The position numbers were made by a program, and so were the translations under genes. The notes beneath the pieces are model-generated. The model worked only from the letters and a program-made list of their open reading frames with translations, searched no databases and had not been told where the DNA came from. Of a stretch of 64,000 nt of DNA, positions 11,547-22,170 are shown in pieces. The stretch comes from Ulota crispa. Its lineage: Eukaryota; Streptophyta; Bryopsida; Orthotrichales; Orthotrichaceae. How positions within the stretch are numbered: the first letter of the stretch is position 1; every line of letters starts with the position of its first letter. The stretch covers positions 14,070,868 to 14,134,867 of the forward strand of contig OY987246.1 of NCBI GenBank assembly GCA_963920765.1, written 5' to 3'.

Positions 11547-12178
11547 TGGACTTTGCATTTGCGCTTAGGGGGTGTGCAACATCTTGTTGAAGGTGGCGCG
11601 TGTGTGGCCTAGTCTACGTTTGCCCTGCTCCCATCGGCGGAGACAGGAACTTTTGAAACCGTGACGCCATTAATGTTCCCACAAGCTCGCTGCTTACAAA
11701 TGTACCTACCAAGGTCCGGGAAGAATCAAGCACTACTTTAGTGCTAGCCAAGTGAAACAAGAAAAAATCGTTTGCAAATTACAAACTTTGGCTAAAAACC
11801 GGTCAAAAATCTTTACAGAAATTCCTTATAATACAGAATAGAGAAAATAATCAAAAGAGCTCTTTCATAAACTGGTTCAACATAGAAATTGAAAGAAATC
11901 TACAGAAGCAACTCAAATATTTCCAGACCCTGGTACTTGCGCTTCGATTTTGGCAGGATGACGCTGGACTTAGCATTCTCTTTTCCTGCACTTGTACATG
12001 GGCGAGCCTGCTCCACGTTGGCCCTCCTCCTGTCGTCAGAGACAATAAGTTCTAAAACCGCCACATTATTGATGTTCCCATGAGCTTCCTACTTGCAAAT
12101 GTACTTGCGCTTGGGTTTTGGCGGGATGACGCTAGACTCAACATTCTCTTTTCTAGCACCTTACATGGGCAACCTTGA
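11547..12178 (-). repeat. 170-bp tandem repeat upstream of the piggyBac transposase
   Basis: A block containing GTACTTGCGCTT and GGATGACGCT recurs at about 11931 and 12101, exactly 170 bp apart. The associated block ending CAAATGTAC recurs at about 11600-11705 and 12003-12105. A diverged first unit begins near 11547. On the minus strand the units could encode a short basic motif resembling PPKPKRKY. This may be a repeated exon of the transposase leader or an untranslated repeat. A dispersed element at 11707-11934 splits the array. Confidence 0.65.
11707..11934. mobile_element. Small non-autonomous element in the 170-bp array
   Basis: Left tip TACCAAGGTCCGGGAA and right tip, read inward, TACCAGGGTCTGGAAA are inverted repeats of about 15 bp. 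The insertion separates the R and S blocks of the 170-bp array, which run together directly at 12101. A related copy lies at about 780-955. Flanking duplication may be TAC or GTAC. No coding capacity. Confidence 0.55.
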
Positions 12179-12655
12179 CTCACGAGGCCGTTGATGTTCA
12201 AGGTAGCTGCTGCAGCAACATTCAAGGGGGACTCTGGGAGAAAGAGCCTTTCATGCAGCCCACATTCTGGGCCCTCTGTGCAGACATGAGATCCCTCGAC
12301 CCGACCGGCTATGACGTCACAGAAAGATTGACGTCCGGAGATGGACATAGAGTTGTTCTAGTAATCCTCCATCGTTGCCTTCCTTGTGCCTCCAACCCCA
12401 ACCAAGTAGCTTTGCAAATTGGCGATAAAATAAGTCGCGCAGCTGAGCACCCAACACAGCTTCCAAATTCTCAAATCCTTGAGCACCAAGAGGAATTGGT
12501 TGCACAAACAAATAATTGCGATCCAGGAAACCAAGGAGGACTTGCCGTTTCTCAAAAGGGAGTTGCTTACTACTTGCTCAATTTGCAAGGATGGTGACTG
12601 CAGCTGCAAACTGATGAGGAGGAGGCGGGGGTGGCCACGTATATCCATTGCAGCA
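12179..12655. other. Right (5') part of piggyBac element, unassigned
   Basis: Relatively GC-rich sequence with overlapping open frames on both strands (12175-12597 plus, 12648-12358 minus), none with a recognised domain. It might be an upstream exon of the piggyBac gene or captured host sequence. I cannot assign it. Confidence 0.35.
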
Positions 12656-12929
12656 TACTAGAAGCACTAGTAGAAAATTTAACACAAAATCAACAAAATT
12701 TCAACCAAAAACTGTTGATTTTTTCTGCTGATTGGTCAAGTTGATTTGGGTATTTTTCAACAAGAGTATGTTGATTTTTTGTTGATTATTTGCTAATTTC
12801 TATTAATTTTTTGTTGATTTTCACTTATTTTATGTTGTTCAGTTCTATTTTTTAAAATTTAAACGTTATTTTTTTTCATAGAATTTTTTTTAAAAATAAA
12901 AAAGTGAAATTTTTTAGGGGCCGGGCAGC

Positions 12930-13050
12930 TGCCCACAATGCCTGGTAGGGCCACCGGTAGTGGGGTTTGAACCCCCCACCACCAGATTCACAAACCACAA
13001 GACTACCACATCATTCATAACCACTAGCACACATGCACTTACAAATGTGC
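12930..13050 (-). repeat. Possible tRNA-derived SINE-like fragment
   Basis: On the minus strand the segment contains GGTTCAAACCCC, close to the Pol III box B consensus GGTTCGANNCC, with TGGTAGTCTTGTGG upstream as a weak box A. Spacing is shorter than in a tRNA and no cloverleaf forms by eye, so this is at best a SINE relic. Confidence 0.25.
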
Positions 13051-13551
13051 ACAATAGGATCATGATTCTATTTGTACATTAAATGTTCATGTTATTAGTA
13101 AAGCCAATAGACTTTGGAGGCTATTTTGGCCCATTAAAGGACTTTTTTTCAAAAAACTTAAAACTAAGAAAAGTTGGTAAATGTATTTTGATTTCACTTC
13201 CAGCAATTTTTTTGGATTTCAATCCTTTTATCAAAAGTTATGAGCTAAAATCAGAGAAGGTGTTTAGAAATTTAAAAACATTGTTTATTTCCATCTTTTT
13301 TATTTTGTTTATAAATTTTTATTGGAATTCACAAATCTCAAAAGAATTGCTGCAGGCAAAGGTTGGATTCATTAATAATTATTATTTAGTGCTAGCTTTT
13401 TTGTAAAAAAACCTTGTTTTGTTAAAATAGCCTCCATAGTTTGATAGCTTTAAATAACATGAAATTGTGAATAGTTACAGAATTAAAACCTTGCAATTAT
13501 AAAATCAAAATTCTGTTAGACTTTTGAATAGTTTTGGATATTTTTTAAGGG

Positions 13552-13957
13552 CATCAATATGTGAACCACACCCTTTGAACTGCTGTACCACAACCGCAGG
13601 GTAAATTTTAGATTTCTACCATCAAAAATTTGAATTTGAGAATTTTGAATTCAAATTTAGACTTAGAGACCATGATATTTTCTAGGACCATAAAAAAGAT
13701 TGCAATTCAACAACACCCAATGAAAAAGCTTATCTTTTTTTACAAACAAAAGTAAAATTAACAATTTTCTCCATAACTAAACTTTTTCATTGGATGTTGT
13801 TGAATTGCAACTTTTTTTATGGTTCTAGACAATACCATGGTCTCTAAGTCCAAATCTGAATTCAAAATTTTCAAATTCAACTTTTTGATGGTAGAAATCT
13901 AAAATTTACCCCGTGGTGTGGTATAGTACTTGGAAGGATGTGGTACACATATCAATT
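13552..13957. mobile_element. Foldback element F1
   Basis: Two arms of about 190 bp are inverted copies. They share GTAAATTTTAGATTTCTACC near the outside and TTTTTCATTGG... near the centre. The tips (ATCAATATGTG and its inverse ACACATATCAATT) carry about two diverged 22-bp units. It is related to F2 and F3 at 25.1-26.2 kb and lies within the 2.97-kb CACTA. Confidence 0.82.
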
Positions 13958-14879
13958 CTCATCTTTTAAAGCTTATAAAAACAATTTATAAAATTGTGTT
14001 TTTTTAATTCATTTGGTTAGTAATAGAAGGAAAATTACTAAAAATACCCTTTAAGTCTTTCAAAATATCAAGTTTACGCCAAAAATATTTGAAACATAAA
14101 AAAATTTCCTAATTTTTTGTAGGAATATCAATTATACTCCTATTATTTTGGAAAAATAATAAAAAAGCTCTTCTATTTTGAAATGTTAAATATATCCTTG
14201 TGTTATTTGATATGTAAAATCACCTTTGGTTTCTTGTAAGAATCTGCATTAAACTATACACTTGGTTATCATATAACACAAAAATACAAATAATTTAAAA
14301 TAGTTAAAGAGCATTTTTAATAATTTTCCAATATATTAGAAGTATTGTTGATATTTATACAAAAAGGAAAGATATTTTTGGTACTTTTAATCCTTGAGGG
14401 ACATATATGATTTTTTCAAAGAATTGAGGAGCATCTTTTATATTTGTTTGTAAAGAAATTTTTGTATTTAAAACAACAAAATGTTGTACTTTTTATATAA
14501 AATTTTGTTGAATTAGTGAAGTTGTGTCCAAAAGTGTCAAGATCAATAGAAAATTGTTGATTTTTTTGTTATCATGGTCATGTTTTTACTTGACTTTAAA
14601 GGCTGCTAATTTTAAATCTAACCAAATTGTGAAAAGTAAAGAAAATAAAACCAGTCAATGTACACTCAAACTTCTAAAAGATTCTATTTTTTTTGAAAAC
14701 TTCTTTTATTTTTTAAAACTTCAAAACATTTTAATGAGGTCCAAAAAGATTTTAGAAAGATTTTAAAAACAAACCTAAACTATTGTAATAGGTTTTTTTA
14801 TTAAAACTATTTTAAAGTATTTGATGAATTACAAAAAGATTCCTAAAGGACTCTAATTCAATCTAAGAGATTCTATTTC

Positions 14880-15480
14880 TATAAATATTTTGAAGTATTT
14901 TAACAAATTTCATAAAAAATTTAAAAAGATTCTCAAAGATTCCAAAAGGATTTTTGAAAATTCTCAAGGATTCTCAAAGATTTTTAAAATTTCCTAAAAG
15001 ATTCCCAAAGATTTCCTAAAGATTCTCAAAGCTTCTCAAAGCTTCTAAGAAGATTCCAAGAAGATTCTTAAAGATTTTCAAAAATTCTCAAAAATATTCA
15101 AAATTCTTGGAACATTTCCAAAGATTCTCAAGAATTCTCAAACATTCCTAAAAGATTCTCAAAGATTTCCAAAGATTCCAAAAAAATTTGAAAAGATTTC
15201 CAAAGGTTTCCAAAGATTCTCAAAGATTCCCAAAATATCCTCAAGAATTCTCAAAGATTCTCAAAGATTCTCAATTGTCCTCAAACATTTTCAAAGATTC
15301 TAAAAAAATTGGAAAACATTCCCAAAGATTCCAAGAAGATTCTCAAAAATTCTCAGATGTTCTCAGATGTTCTCAAAGATTCTAAAATCTTTAAAAGATT
15401 TTTATATATTCTTTAAAATCCAAAAAAGATTCTCAATGATTCCCAAAAGATTTTTAAAGATTCTCAAAGATTCCAAAATT
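14880..15480. repeat. Degenerate AAGATTCTC array
   Basis: Several dozen variants of AAAGATTCTC and AAAGATTCC follow one another, spaced about 9-12 bp, across some 600 bp. Short open frames here (for example 15188-15385, rich in Lys/Ser/Phe) are repeat artefacts. Confidence 0.85.
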
Positions 15481-15798
15481 TCTTTTGATTTAGATAATGG
15501 TGCCAAATCAACATAATGTATTTAGTTTTTTACAAAATTTTGTTAAATTAGTCAATTAGCGTGGGCAAGTGCCCAAAACAACAAGAAACTATTGGTTTTC
15601 TGTTGTTTTGGACAGAGTTTTCTACTAGTGAAGAAATTTGTGTTTTTTATAACGGATTCTTTTGGACATCCACTTGTTTTTATGTTAACAATGATATCAA
15701 ACATAATATCAAGATATTAGATTTAACATCAATTGTAACATAAAAACAAGAGGACATTCAAAAAAATATGTTATAAAAAACAAGGGTTTCTTCTAGTG

Positions 15799-16616
15799 GC
15801 GCCTTCCCAAATGTACTTGCGCACCAGCCATCCTCCACTACGCCTTCACTCAAACTTGCAACAGACGCCAACTCAACCACCTTTTGCAATGAAGTGGAGA
15901 TCCTTTTCAGCTGCTGTGTACAGAAAATCGAAGTGTAAGTATGCTGGCGGTATGGAGGTCCTTCTAGCGCCTCGTTCAAAATATCAAACCTTGACTCTCA
16001 TCCCGCGCGCCCAAGGTCCGTGTGAACATAGCACCTCAAGGTCGGCCACCAAACCTTCACCCGCTCACTCAAATTTGTTGTAGAATTCAAACCCTAAGCC
16101 TAAACTCCCCGAAGACACCCAATGCTGACGAATCAAAAAACAATTTCCCGCAATTGAAAGTGCTTCCTACCTTGGATTCGCTTCATGAAAGTGCAAGCTT
16201 CAAAGTGATGCCAGGAGCTCCTCCCCGTAAAATGATGACCGTTGCATGCATCACTTGTTGCCCTCCTCCTCTGCTAGCTAGGCAACACGCAACAACCCCC
16301 TGAAGTTCCTAAACCCAGTTCACTGTTCCCAATGCGAGCTGTGAACGCCTACCCTAAACCATATAATACAACCTCTTTTACGTTCACGACCATCTTTTCT
16401 ACATTCTAGCATGTATTTGCAGCCACCCCCCTAGCCTAAATCGTTCCCATTCACAAATTCCAGCTCAGATCTTGATATTGTCAAGCCCATTGAATGCATA
16501 CCAATAATTGCCACAACCATTTCCTTTGGTTTATACCCAAATTCATAGCATATTTCATTGTAACATCAAAAAAATAGCAAAATCGACCTAAAATGGGTCA
16601 ATTGGTCCTTAAAGGG
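15799..16616. other. Right arm of piggyBac element
   Basis: Moderately GC-rich DNA between the CACTA-type MITE and the right piggyBac tip. Open frames 15796-16083 and 16022-16303 have no recognised domain. The position, upstream of a minus-strand transposase, suits leader or promoter DNA. Confidence 0.4.
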
Positions 16617-16620
16617 TTAA

Positions 16621-17682
16621 GGTCAAAATTTTAAATTGTTTTTTAATATCCAAAAAACAAAATCTAACAGCAAGTTTAAATATTGGATTCTCCAACAATG
16701 AAAGACCAATTCATGACCCAGCGTCATTGCCAAATTTCATTAAATATAATTCTTGAGACCAAAAAATGTATGTTTTGTATAATAAATACTTTAGGAAGGA
16801 GTAGGAATCTCCACAACTATACTTAGTCTCCTTTTTCCTTCTTTTCTTTATTGAAATTTTCAAAGGCTTGCAACCAATAAAATCAACTTTTTGGCCTTAA
16901 GACTTTTAAGCATAAGAGAATTAGTTATTAGTATATTTTTAGTATAATGAGTGCTTAGAGCAAATTTTGAGTCCATTTGAGTTAAACATTGGATTTAAAT
17001 GGCCAAAAGTTTTTATGGCCTTCACCCCTAGTGTAAAGTAGCCCTACAAACATTCTTAATGCATCAACTAAACATACCAAGTAAGCTAAATTGATTCATT
17101 AATAGATTAAGAAAATCATACTATGAAAATATTATTATTTGAAGAGCATAGAAAACAATATTGTGATAGTCTTACACAATTTGGATTTGGACATTTGTTC
17201 ATTCATGTACATCTCATCAAAAAAAATCACTTGCAAAAATTAATAGGACTTCTTACATCAAGCCCAAAAAAGGAATGTTTGGCAAAAGGAACAAAACCAT
17301 TGCCATACCTTGTTGTACTTTTGGCTATTTTTTTAAGCTTGATTTGAAGAGTCCTCTGAATTTTTTGGAAGTTAGCTAACATTTCATGGGATAAATCCAA
17401 GTCAAACCACATCCAAACCCTAAAAAATTTAGATTTTCACAATAATATTTTCAACCCTTCAAATCATAATATCTTCATGTTTTGATTTGTTCTTTGTTGG
17501 TAATATGAGATTTAGTATGCTTGAACTTATTATCAAATGCATAAAGGATGTTTTTAGGGCATTTGCACTTGTATTGCTAAACACCAAGTTAGAAAACTTT
17601 TGGATGAAAATGGAGAAATTAATGCTTGGACTTGCCAAAATATCATCTTTGGCAAGGCAAAATTTGGAGTTCCCCTATGTAT
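16621..17682. other. AT-rich spacer, nothing recognised
   Basis: No supported gene or repeat structure beyond low-complexity AT runs. Confidence 0.5.
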
Positions 17683-18548
17683 AGTACTAGTTAGTAAAGA
17701 TAGGTAGTTACCTATTTTGCAAGTCAAAGAACTTGCACAATATAGTGTATAGTTGGCATTTTCTTATCTTACCATTATGATTTTGTAATTCTTATGCAAT
17801 CTTGATAAAGCATATTAGATTATAGTTTTAAAAAACCTAAATCCCATATTTGATGAACTATTTTGTGGTAAATTCATGGTTTTACATGATAAATGATTGA
17901 CAAACATTGGTGCTGAATTTTTAAGATTTGATTGCATGGGTATGTAAAAACATCCTTCTGCACACTTTTCCTTCTTGTAAACATCTCCAAAAAATTTCAA
18001 ATTCCTTCAGTAGCAATTTTAATATTGGGGTGATCATGACCAAATCTAGGAAAATAAAAATCTCTTTGTGATAATTAGATTTTGTTATTTAACTCATACA
18101 CTATGATTAAATTTGTACCTTTAGGCATGATGGTATGTTTATTTTGCCAAAAGCTAATTATGATAGTAGATATATCTATTTTTTCTAAATCATGATAATC
18201 CTAGTATTAAAATTGCTATTGAAGGAATTTTAAAACTTTTGAAGATATTTATAAGAAGGAAAAATGTGCGTAAGGATGTTTCTTACATACTCATGCAATC
18301 AAATCTTAAAAATTCATCACCAATGTTTGTCAATCATTTATCATGTAAAACCATTAATTTACCACAAAATAGTTCATCAAATATGGGATTTAGGTTTTTT
18401 AAAACTACTATTTAATATTCTTGATCAAATATTGCATAAGAATTACAAAATCATGATGGTAAGACAAGAAAATGCCAACCATACACTATACTGTGCAAGT
18501 TCTTTGACTTGCAAAATAGGTAACTACCTATCTTTATTAACTAGTACT
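17683..18548. repeat. Large inverted repeat, two arms of about 360 bp
   Basis: Begins AGTACTAGTTAGTAAAGATA and ends, inverted, TATCTTTATTAACTAGTACT. Matching blocks continue inward almost without a break, for example GCAAGTCAAAGAACTTGCAC, AACCTAAATCCCATATTTGA and ATAAATGATTGACAAACATTG with their inverses, to a loop near 18040-18190. No coding capacity. It is a foldback or MITE-like element or a hairpin locus; target duplication is not evident. Confidence 0.88.
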
Positions 18549-18754
18549 GTTCATTAGGCTACTAAAAAGTTTCATCGCTCATCACTTTCACTACTTTGTT
18601 TCCTCCAAAAAGCCAAAAGTAATCTAAGCTTTGATCTTGACAAAAAGTTTTTATGAAGGTTGTAGGTGTCAAACATGAAAAGGATCTAACAAGTTCGGGT
18701 TGTAGAATGGCAATCTTTATTTCCTAGATTTTTTTGTTATAGTAGCTTAAAAAT

Positions 18755-18980
18755 CACTAGAATAATCCTGTATTTTAGGTGACAAGCCCTTAAATTTTTG
18801 GAATAGATTTCATGTGACATCTATGTTGACATCTAGTTGTTTTAATGTCAACTATAACATCCAAAGTAACATCTTGAAAACATAAAAACAACCAAATATC
18901 AACGTAGATGTCACCTAAAATCAATTTCTAAAAATGACGAGCTTGTCACCTAAAACATGAGTTTCATCTAATGAGTAGTG
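18755..18980. mobile_element. CACTA-like MITE, about 226 bp
   Basis: Starts CACTAGAATAATCC and ends TCTAATGAGTAGTG. Inverted blocks TTTTAGGTGACAAGC and GCTTGTCACCTAAAA lie just inside. Flanks AAT and AGT do not match cleanly, so it is an old copy or the boundaries are off by a base or two. Confidence 0.6.
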
Positions 18981-19209
18981 AGTGACAAAAAAAAATGGAA
19001 TGCTACTACACAATGAATCCTTTAAATACTACCTTCTTTTTTGCAATTAATATGTTGAATATATTTTATTTTGCAAATGAGAAGACTTATTATTGGTTGG
19101 AAAGGTAACGTACCCAATTGAACTGGTGAGAAAAACTTGTGGTCAATATTGAAGACAAGAAATTTTGTGTTTCCTAGTGGTGAAACTTTTGAGGTCAAGT
19201 GGCAATACT

Positions 19210-19525
19210 TTGGGAAAATTTCATGAACGCTAGTGAAGTTTGCCATAATTTCATAGATACCCCTGCTTTTTCAGAAATTTCGCAAATACGCTTGAATCAA
19301 AATTTTCAAGTGTTTGTTTTGTTGTGCATGGCACTTCCCTTCTTCCTTTGTGTGCATGCATAACACAAAAGAAATAGTGTGCATAGAAAGGAAGAAAGAA
19401 AGTGGCATGCACAACAGATCAAACACTTGAAAATTTTGGTCCAAGCATATTTGTGAAATTTCTGAAAAAATAGAGGTATCTATGAAAATATGGCAAACTT
19501 TAGGAATATCCAAGAAATTTTCCCT
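19210..19525. mobile_element. Foldback MITE (GGGAAAATTTC family), 19.2-kb copy
   Basis: Left tip TTGGGAAAATTTC and right tip GAAATTTTCCCTA; the whole 316 bp folds on itself through CACTTCC...GGAAG and GCATGC near the centre. Same family as copies at 32449, 35468/54354 and 57060. Confidence 0.82.
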
Positions 19526-20163
19526 ACTTAAATACACATACCTTCAAAACATGGTTCTTTTCTTGGCACTGATTATGAATAGTAAGAAGCCTCTATGTCA
19601 GCACGGGTGTGGAGAATTTTGAGAGGGAAGAAAATACAGTGGTCGAAATCGAATAAAGTAGTTTCGAATCTGGCTGCAAGAAGCCAGAAAAGAAAACCCT
19701 GAGTTCAAAATGCAGCAGATTCCTTTTCATTTTTATTTTTAAAATTTCAACAATCGGTCATCTGGTCAACTCTAGTGTTTCGAGGAACTTGTGTAATAAT
19801 TTTGTGAAGATCTCACTATTGATGGGGTATGACCTGGGAAGCAGTGTAGGAAGTACTTTTCCAGCTCCGGCTACTGGCAGCCGAAACATTCCTATAATTA
19901 TGGTGGCTACGTCGACGTTGACTATGGTCACACGGAAAGCTGTTAGTCTTCATTAGCAGGCGTCAAAGTGAGAAGTTTAGAAGGTCTCGTTGCTAATTAC
20001 TGCATTTGGCATCTTGCGAGTGAAATTTTGGAATGTCACCATGAGATACCCCTTGGGGGTGAAGTTTGCTCAAAGTTTTGTCATGAAAAAGTAACCAAAG
20101 AGGTCGCAAGCACAGTGGCATTCAAAATAACAAAAATATCAAAATGGCAAAGATTCTCAACAA
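19526..20163. other. Spacer, nothing recognised
   Basis: Slightly more GC-rich around 19600-20100; an open frame at 19968-20174 runs into the next MITE and has no known domain. Confidence 0.4.
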
Positions 20164-20397
20164 TTAACCTTTGAACGTGCCTAGGGTATAGTAGATACAT
20201 TCTCGTACAATTGACATTTACTATCATCAAAAAGTTTTAATTTGGGATCTCAAATAGCCCACTAGAATTGTATTGATATATATTTCAATTTCTTTGTTGA
20301 TCTCAAATCTAGTAAAGGTGTGGATAAATTCCAACTACAAAAAAAACACCTTGTATTGTACTTATCATAGCAACACGTTGAGACATTTAAGGGTTAA
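20164..20397. mobile_element. TTAA MITE (family A)
   Basis: TTAA at 20164-20167 and 20394-20397. Interior blocks AAAAGTTTTAATTTGGGATC and TTTCTTTGTTGATCTCAAAT match the 6.2-kb copies in the orientation of the outer one. 234 bp including duplications. Confidence 0.88.
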
Positions 20398-20472
20398 GCA
20401 CCAACACTTTTACAACAATAATAAAAAAAATCTTTTGGCAATGTGGGTGGTTGTTATGGAAAGTGGGATATA

Positions 20473-21058
20473 CTCCCTCTATTTTTGAAAGAAACCTATA
20501 TTTGAGAATATGTGAGGAATTAAGGAATATTAACAAGAAAATTGTAATTGGAAGTTATTGGATATTAGGATTAAACCATTCCAAACCTAATTTTAGTTTT
20601 TTCTAGAATTGAGGTTTTTTTAAATGAGAGAAAATTAGTACCAAAGTTTTGAAATTTCAAGTGTTTTGTTATTGTCACAAATGGTTAGAAAAAGGATTGA
20701 TATGAAGTGTGTCAATGCAATTGTAAGTAAAGAACAAGTTAGCCTAGTTGCCCAAGTAATCCCATTTATAAAAAAACAAATTTTTTTTGTTGATATTATT
20801 GATGACTCTAACTTAATGATAAGCAAAATTTGCAAACAAAAATCACTAAATCAAGTTTGTATTGCTAACATTAACAATCAATGAGCATAAAAAGCCCAAA
20901 AATACCACCAAACATGCTAAGTAGTTAATTTCATTTTAGAGATAAACATAGGATTTAAAATATAAAAAAAATCAACTCAAGAGACAAACACAGGTTTCTT
21001 TCTGAAACAGCAAAAAAAAAAAAGCATGAATCCGAGTTTCTTTCAGAAACAGAGGGAG
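20473..21058. mobile_element. Stowaway / Tc1-mariner-type element
   Basis: Left tip CTCCCTCTATTTTTGAAAGA is preceded by TA (20471-20472). Right tip TCTTTCAGAAACAGAGGGAG is followed by TA (21059-21060). CTCCCTC tips with a TA target are the plant Stowaway hallmark. It is about 586 bp, longer than most Stowaway MITEs. A 72-codon frame at 20666-20884 has no clear transposase motif. A second GGTTTCTTTCTGAAACAG near 20993 suggests a tip duplication. Confidence 0.82.
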
Positions 21059-21060
21059 TA

Positions 21061-21517
21061 AATATTTTTGAAAACCTTGAACTGGAACTCTTTCTTCAAC
21101 TTTGATAGTCCTTGTTGAGTCCAAATATGAGGGTACTGTGGTTAAATTTAGCATAACAAACACCATTTTTTTAAATACTCCCAAAAGATGTGAACGTCAT
21201 ATTATGAAGTTTCAAATTTGACATCCACCGATGTCATGAGGCAGTTGAGTTAATCATAGAAATCAGCTTTGAGATCACTACTGTGCAATTAGGTTGCCAT
21301 CCTTGAAAATTTACCTCATAACTCATTGCTTGGCCACTTGAAAATGTATGCAGATTTCTAGGTAATACAATTTCACATGGTAGACTTGTTCTATCCATTT
21401 ATGATGCTATTGCTCTAGGAGCACCCTCAATGAACGGGCCATGTAGGCACAAAAATTGTAAGGTGGAGGTGGAAAAGGAAACAAGGATCCAATGGGAATT
21501 GTAACCAATGCTTTTGA
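21061..21517. other. Spacer, nothing recognised
   Basis: AT-rich DNA without a supported gene or element. Confidence 0.4.
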
Positions 21518-22170
21518 ATAACCCCTAAATGCCCAAGGCCTTTTTGAATTTTTTGGCATTTTCAGGAAAGTGAACAACCAACCAACCTTTTCATAAATCT
21601 CATCAAGTTTTTTCAAACTATAACCATACAAATTTAAACTTGACATGTTAGAGATTACATGGAAAAAGAAAACATAATAATATCACTTATAGTTTGAAAG
21701 ATTATAACGTTCAAACGTGAGGGTGTTAAAACTGCAAAAGTGACTTGGAGTCTTCTAATCCTCATTTCACATGTCAAATGTTAAAAGTTGGTCATCAAAA
21801 AAATATGAGGTTTAAGGTCATTACATGCTTAACTTTAGTAGACTTACAGCTTTCAAAATCTACTCTGGTAATTTTTTTTAAATGGATTTCTAATGCAGAT
21901 TTTTCTCCAAGCTCTAGTGTATTTGAGGCTCATTTTCAAGATCTTCCAACACTAGAAAACTCAAGATTGCAGTGGACACCCTTGTACAAAAGCTTAAGTA
22001 GAAAAACCATCAATCCCCATTTTTAAATCAGATTTTTGATACTAAAAATAAACTTCAAAACAAACTTGTGTTCAAAAGAAAATAATACAAATAGTGATAT
22101 GATAAGGTTTTATTCATCTTCAAAGTTTTGTAAACACCCAAATTGGGTGCCTTGGGCTTTTAGGGGTTAA
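21518..22170. mobile_element. TTAA-type element, about 650 bp
   Basis: Left tip ATAACCCCTAAATGCCCAAG near 21518 and right tip CTTGGGCTTTTAGGGGTTAA ending at 22170 are inverted repeats. The left target site is degraded (ATAA). The right TTAA is shared with the next element, so the two insertions abut head to tail. No coding capacity. Confidence 0.68.

Larger units (their letters stand above)
12665..15630. mobile_element. Non-autonomous CACTA element, 2.97 kb
   Basis: Starts CACTAGTAGAAAATTT and ends AGTTTTCTACTAGTG, inverted repeats of about 13 bp. It is flanked by the 3-bp direct repeat AAG at 12662-12664 and 15631-15633, as expected for CACTA. Interior sequence is AT-rich and non-coding; it includes a foldback element (13552-13957), a tRNA-like B-box sequence near 12960 and a long degenerate array (about 14880-15480). 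Its target was the tip of another CACTA-like MITE. Confidence 0.92.
12656..15798. mobile_element. Short CACTA-type MITE split by a larger CACTA
   Basis: The right end at 15798 reads GGGTTTCTTCTAGTG. The left end is TACTAGAAG at 12656-12664, continuing after the big element as AAGAAATTTGTG at 15631. Both inward arms then share TTTTTTATAAC followed by a TTGGACATCC / GGACATTC block. Without the insertion it is about 175 bp. Flanks are GCA on the left and GCG on the right, a 2 of 3 match for a 3-bp duplication. It sits in the piggyBac element. Confidence 0.72.
7400..16620 (-). mobile_element. Decayed piggyBac-superfamily transposon containing a nested CACTA
   Basis: TTAA at 7400-7403 is followed by CCCTTTAACCACC. 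At the other end, GGTCCTTAAAGGG is followed by TTAA at 16617-16620. Reading inward, the tips are TTAACCCTTTAACCACC and TTAACCCTTTAAGGACC, 15 of 17 identical. TTAA duplication plus CCC tips define piggyBac. The only recognisable gene inside is a piggyBac transposase on the minus strand. The element is 9.2 kb long, or about 6.1 kb after removing the CACTA and MITE at 12656-15798. That is long for piggyBac and implies introns or further insertions. The extent depends on pairing these two ends, which is an inference. Confidence 0.72.

Noticed and set aside
12930..13050. tRNA gene on the minus strand
   Set aside because: A box B-like sequence is present but box A spacing and a cloverleaf are not; kept only as a weak SINE-like relic.
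15188..15385. Lys/Ser/Phe-rich open frame
   Set aside because: Produced by the AAGATTCTC repeat array.
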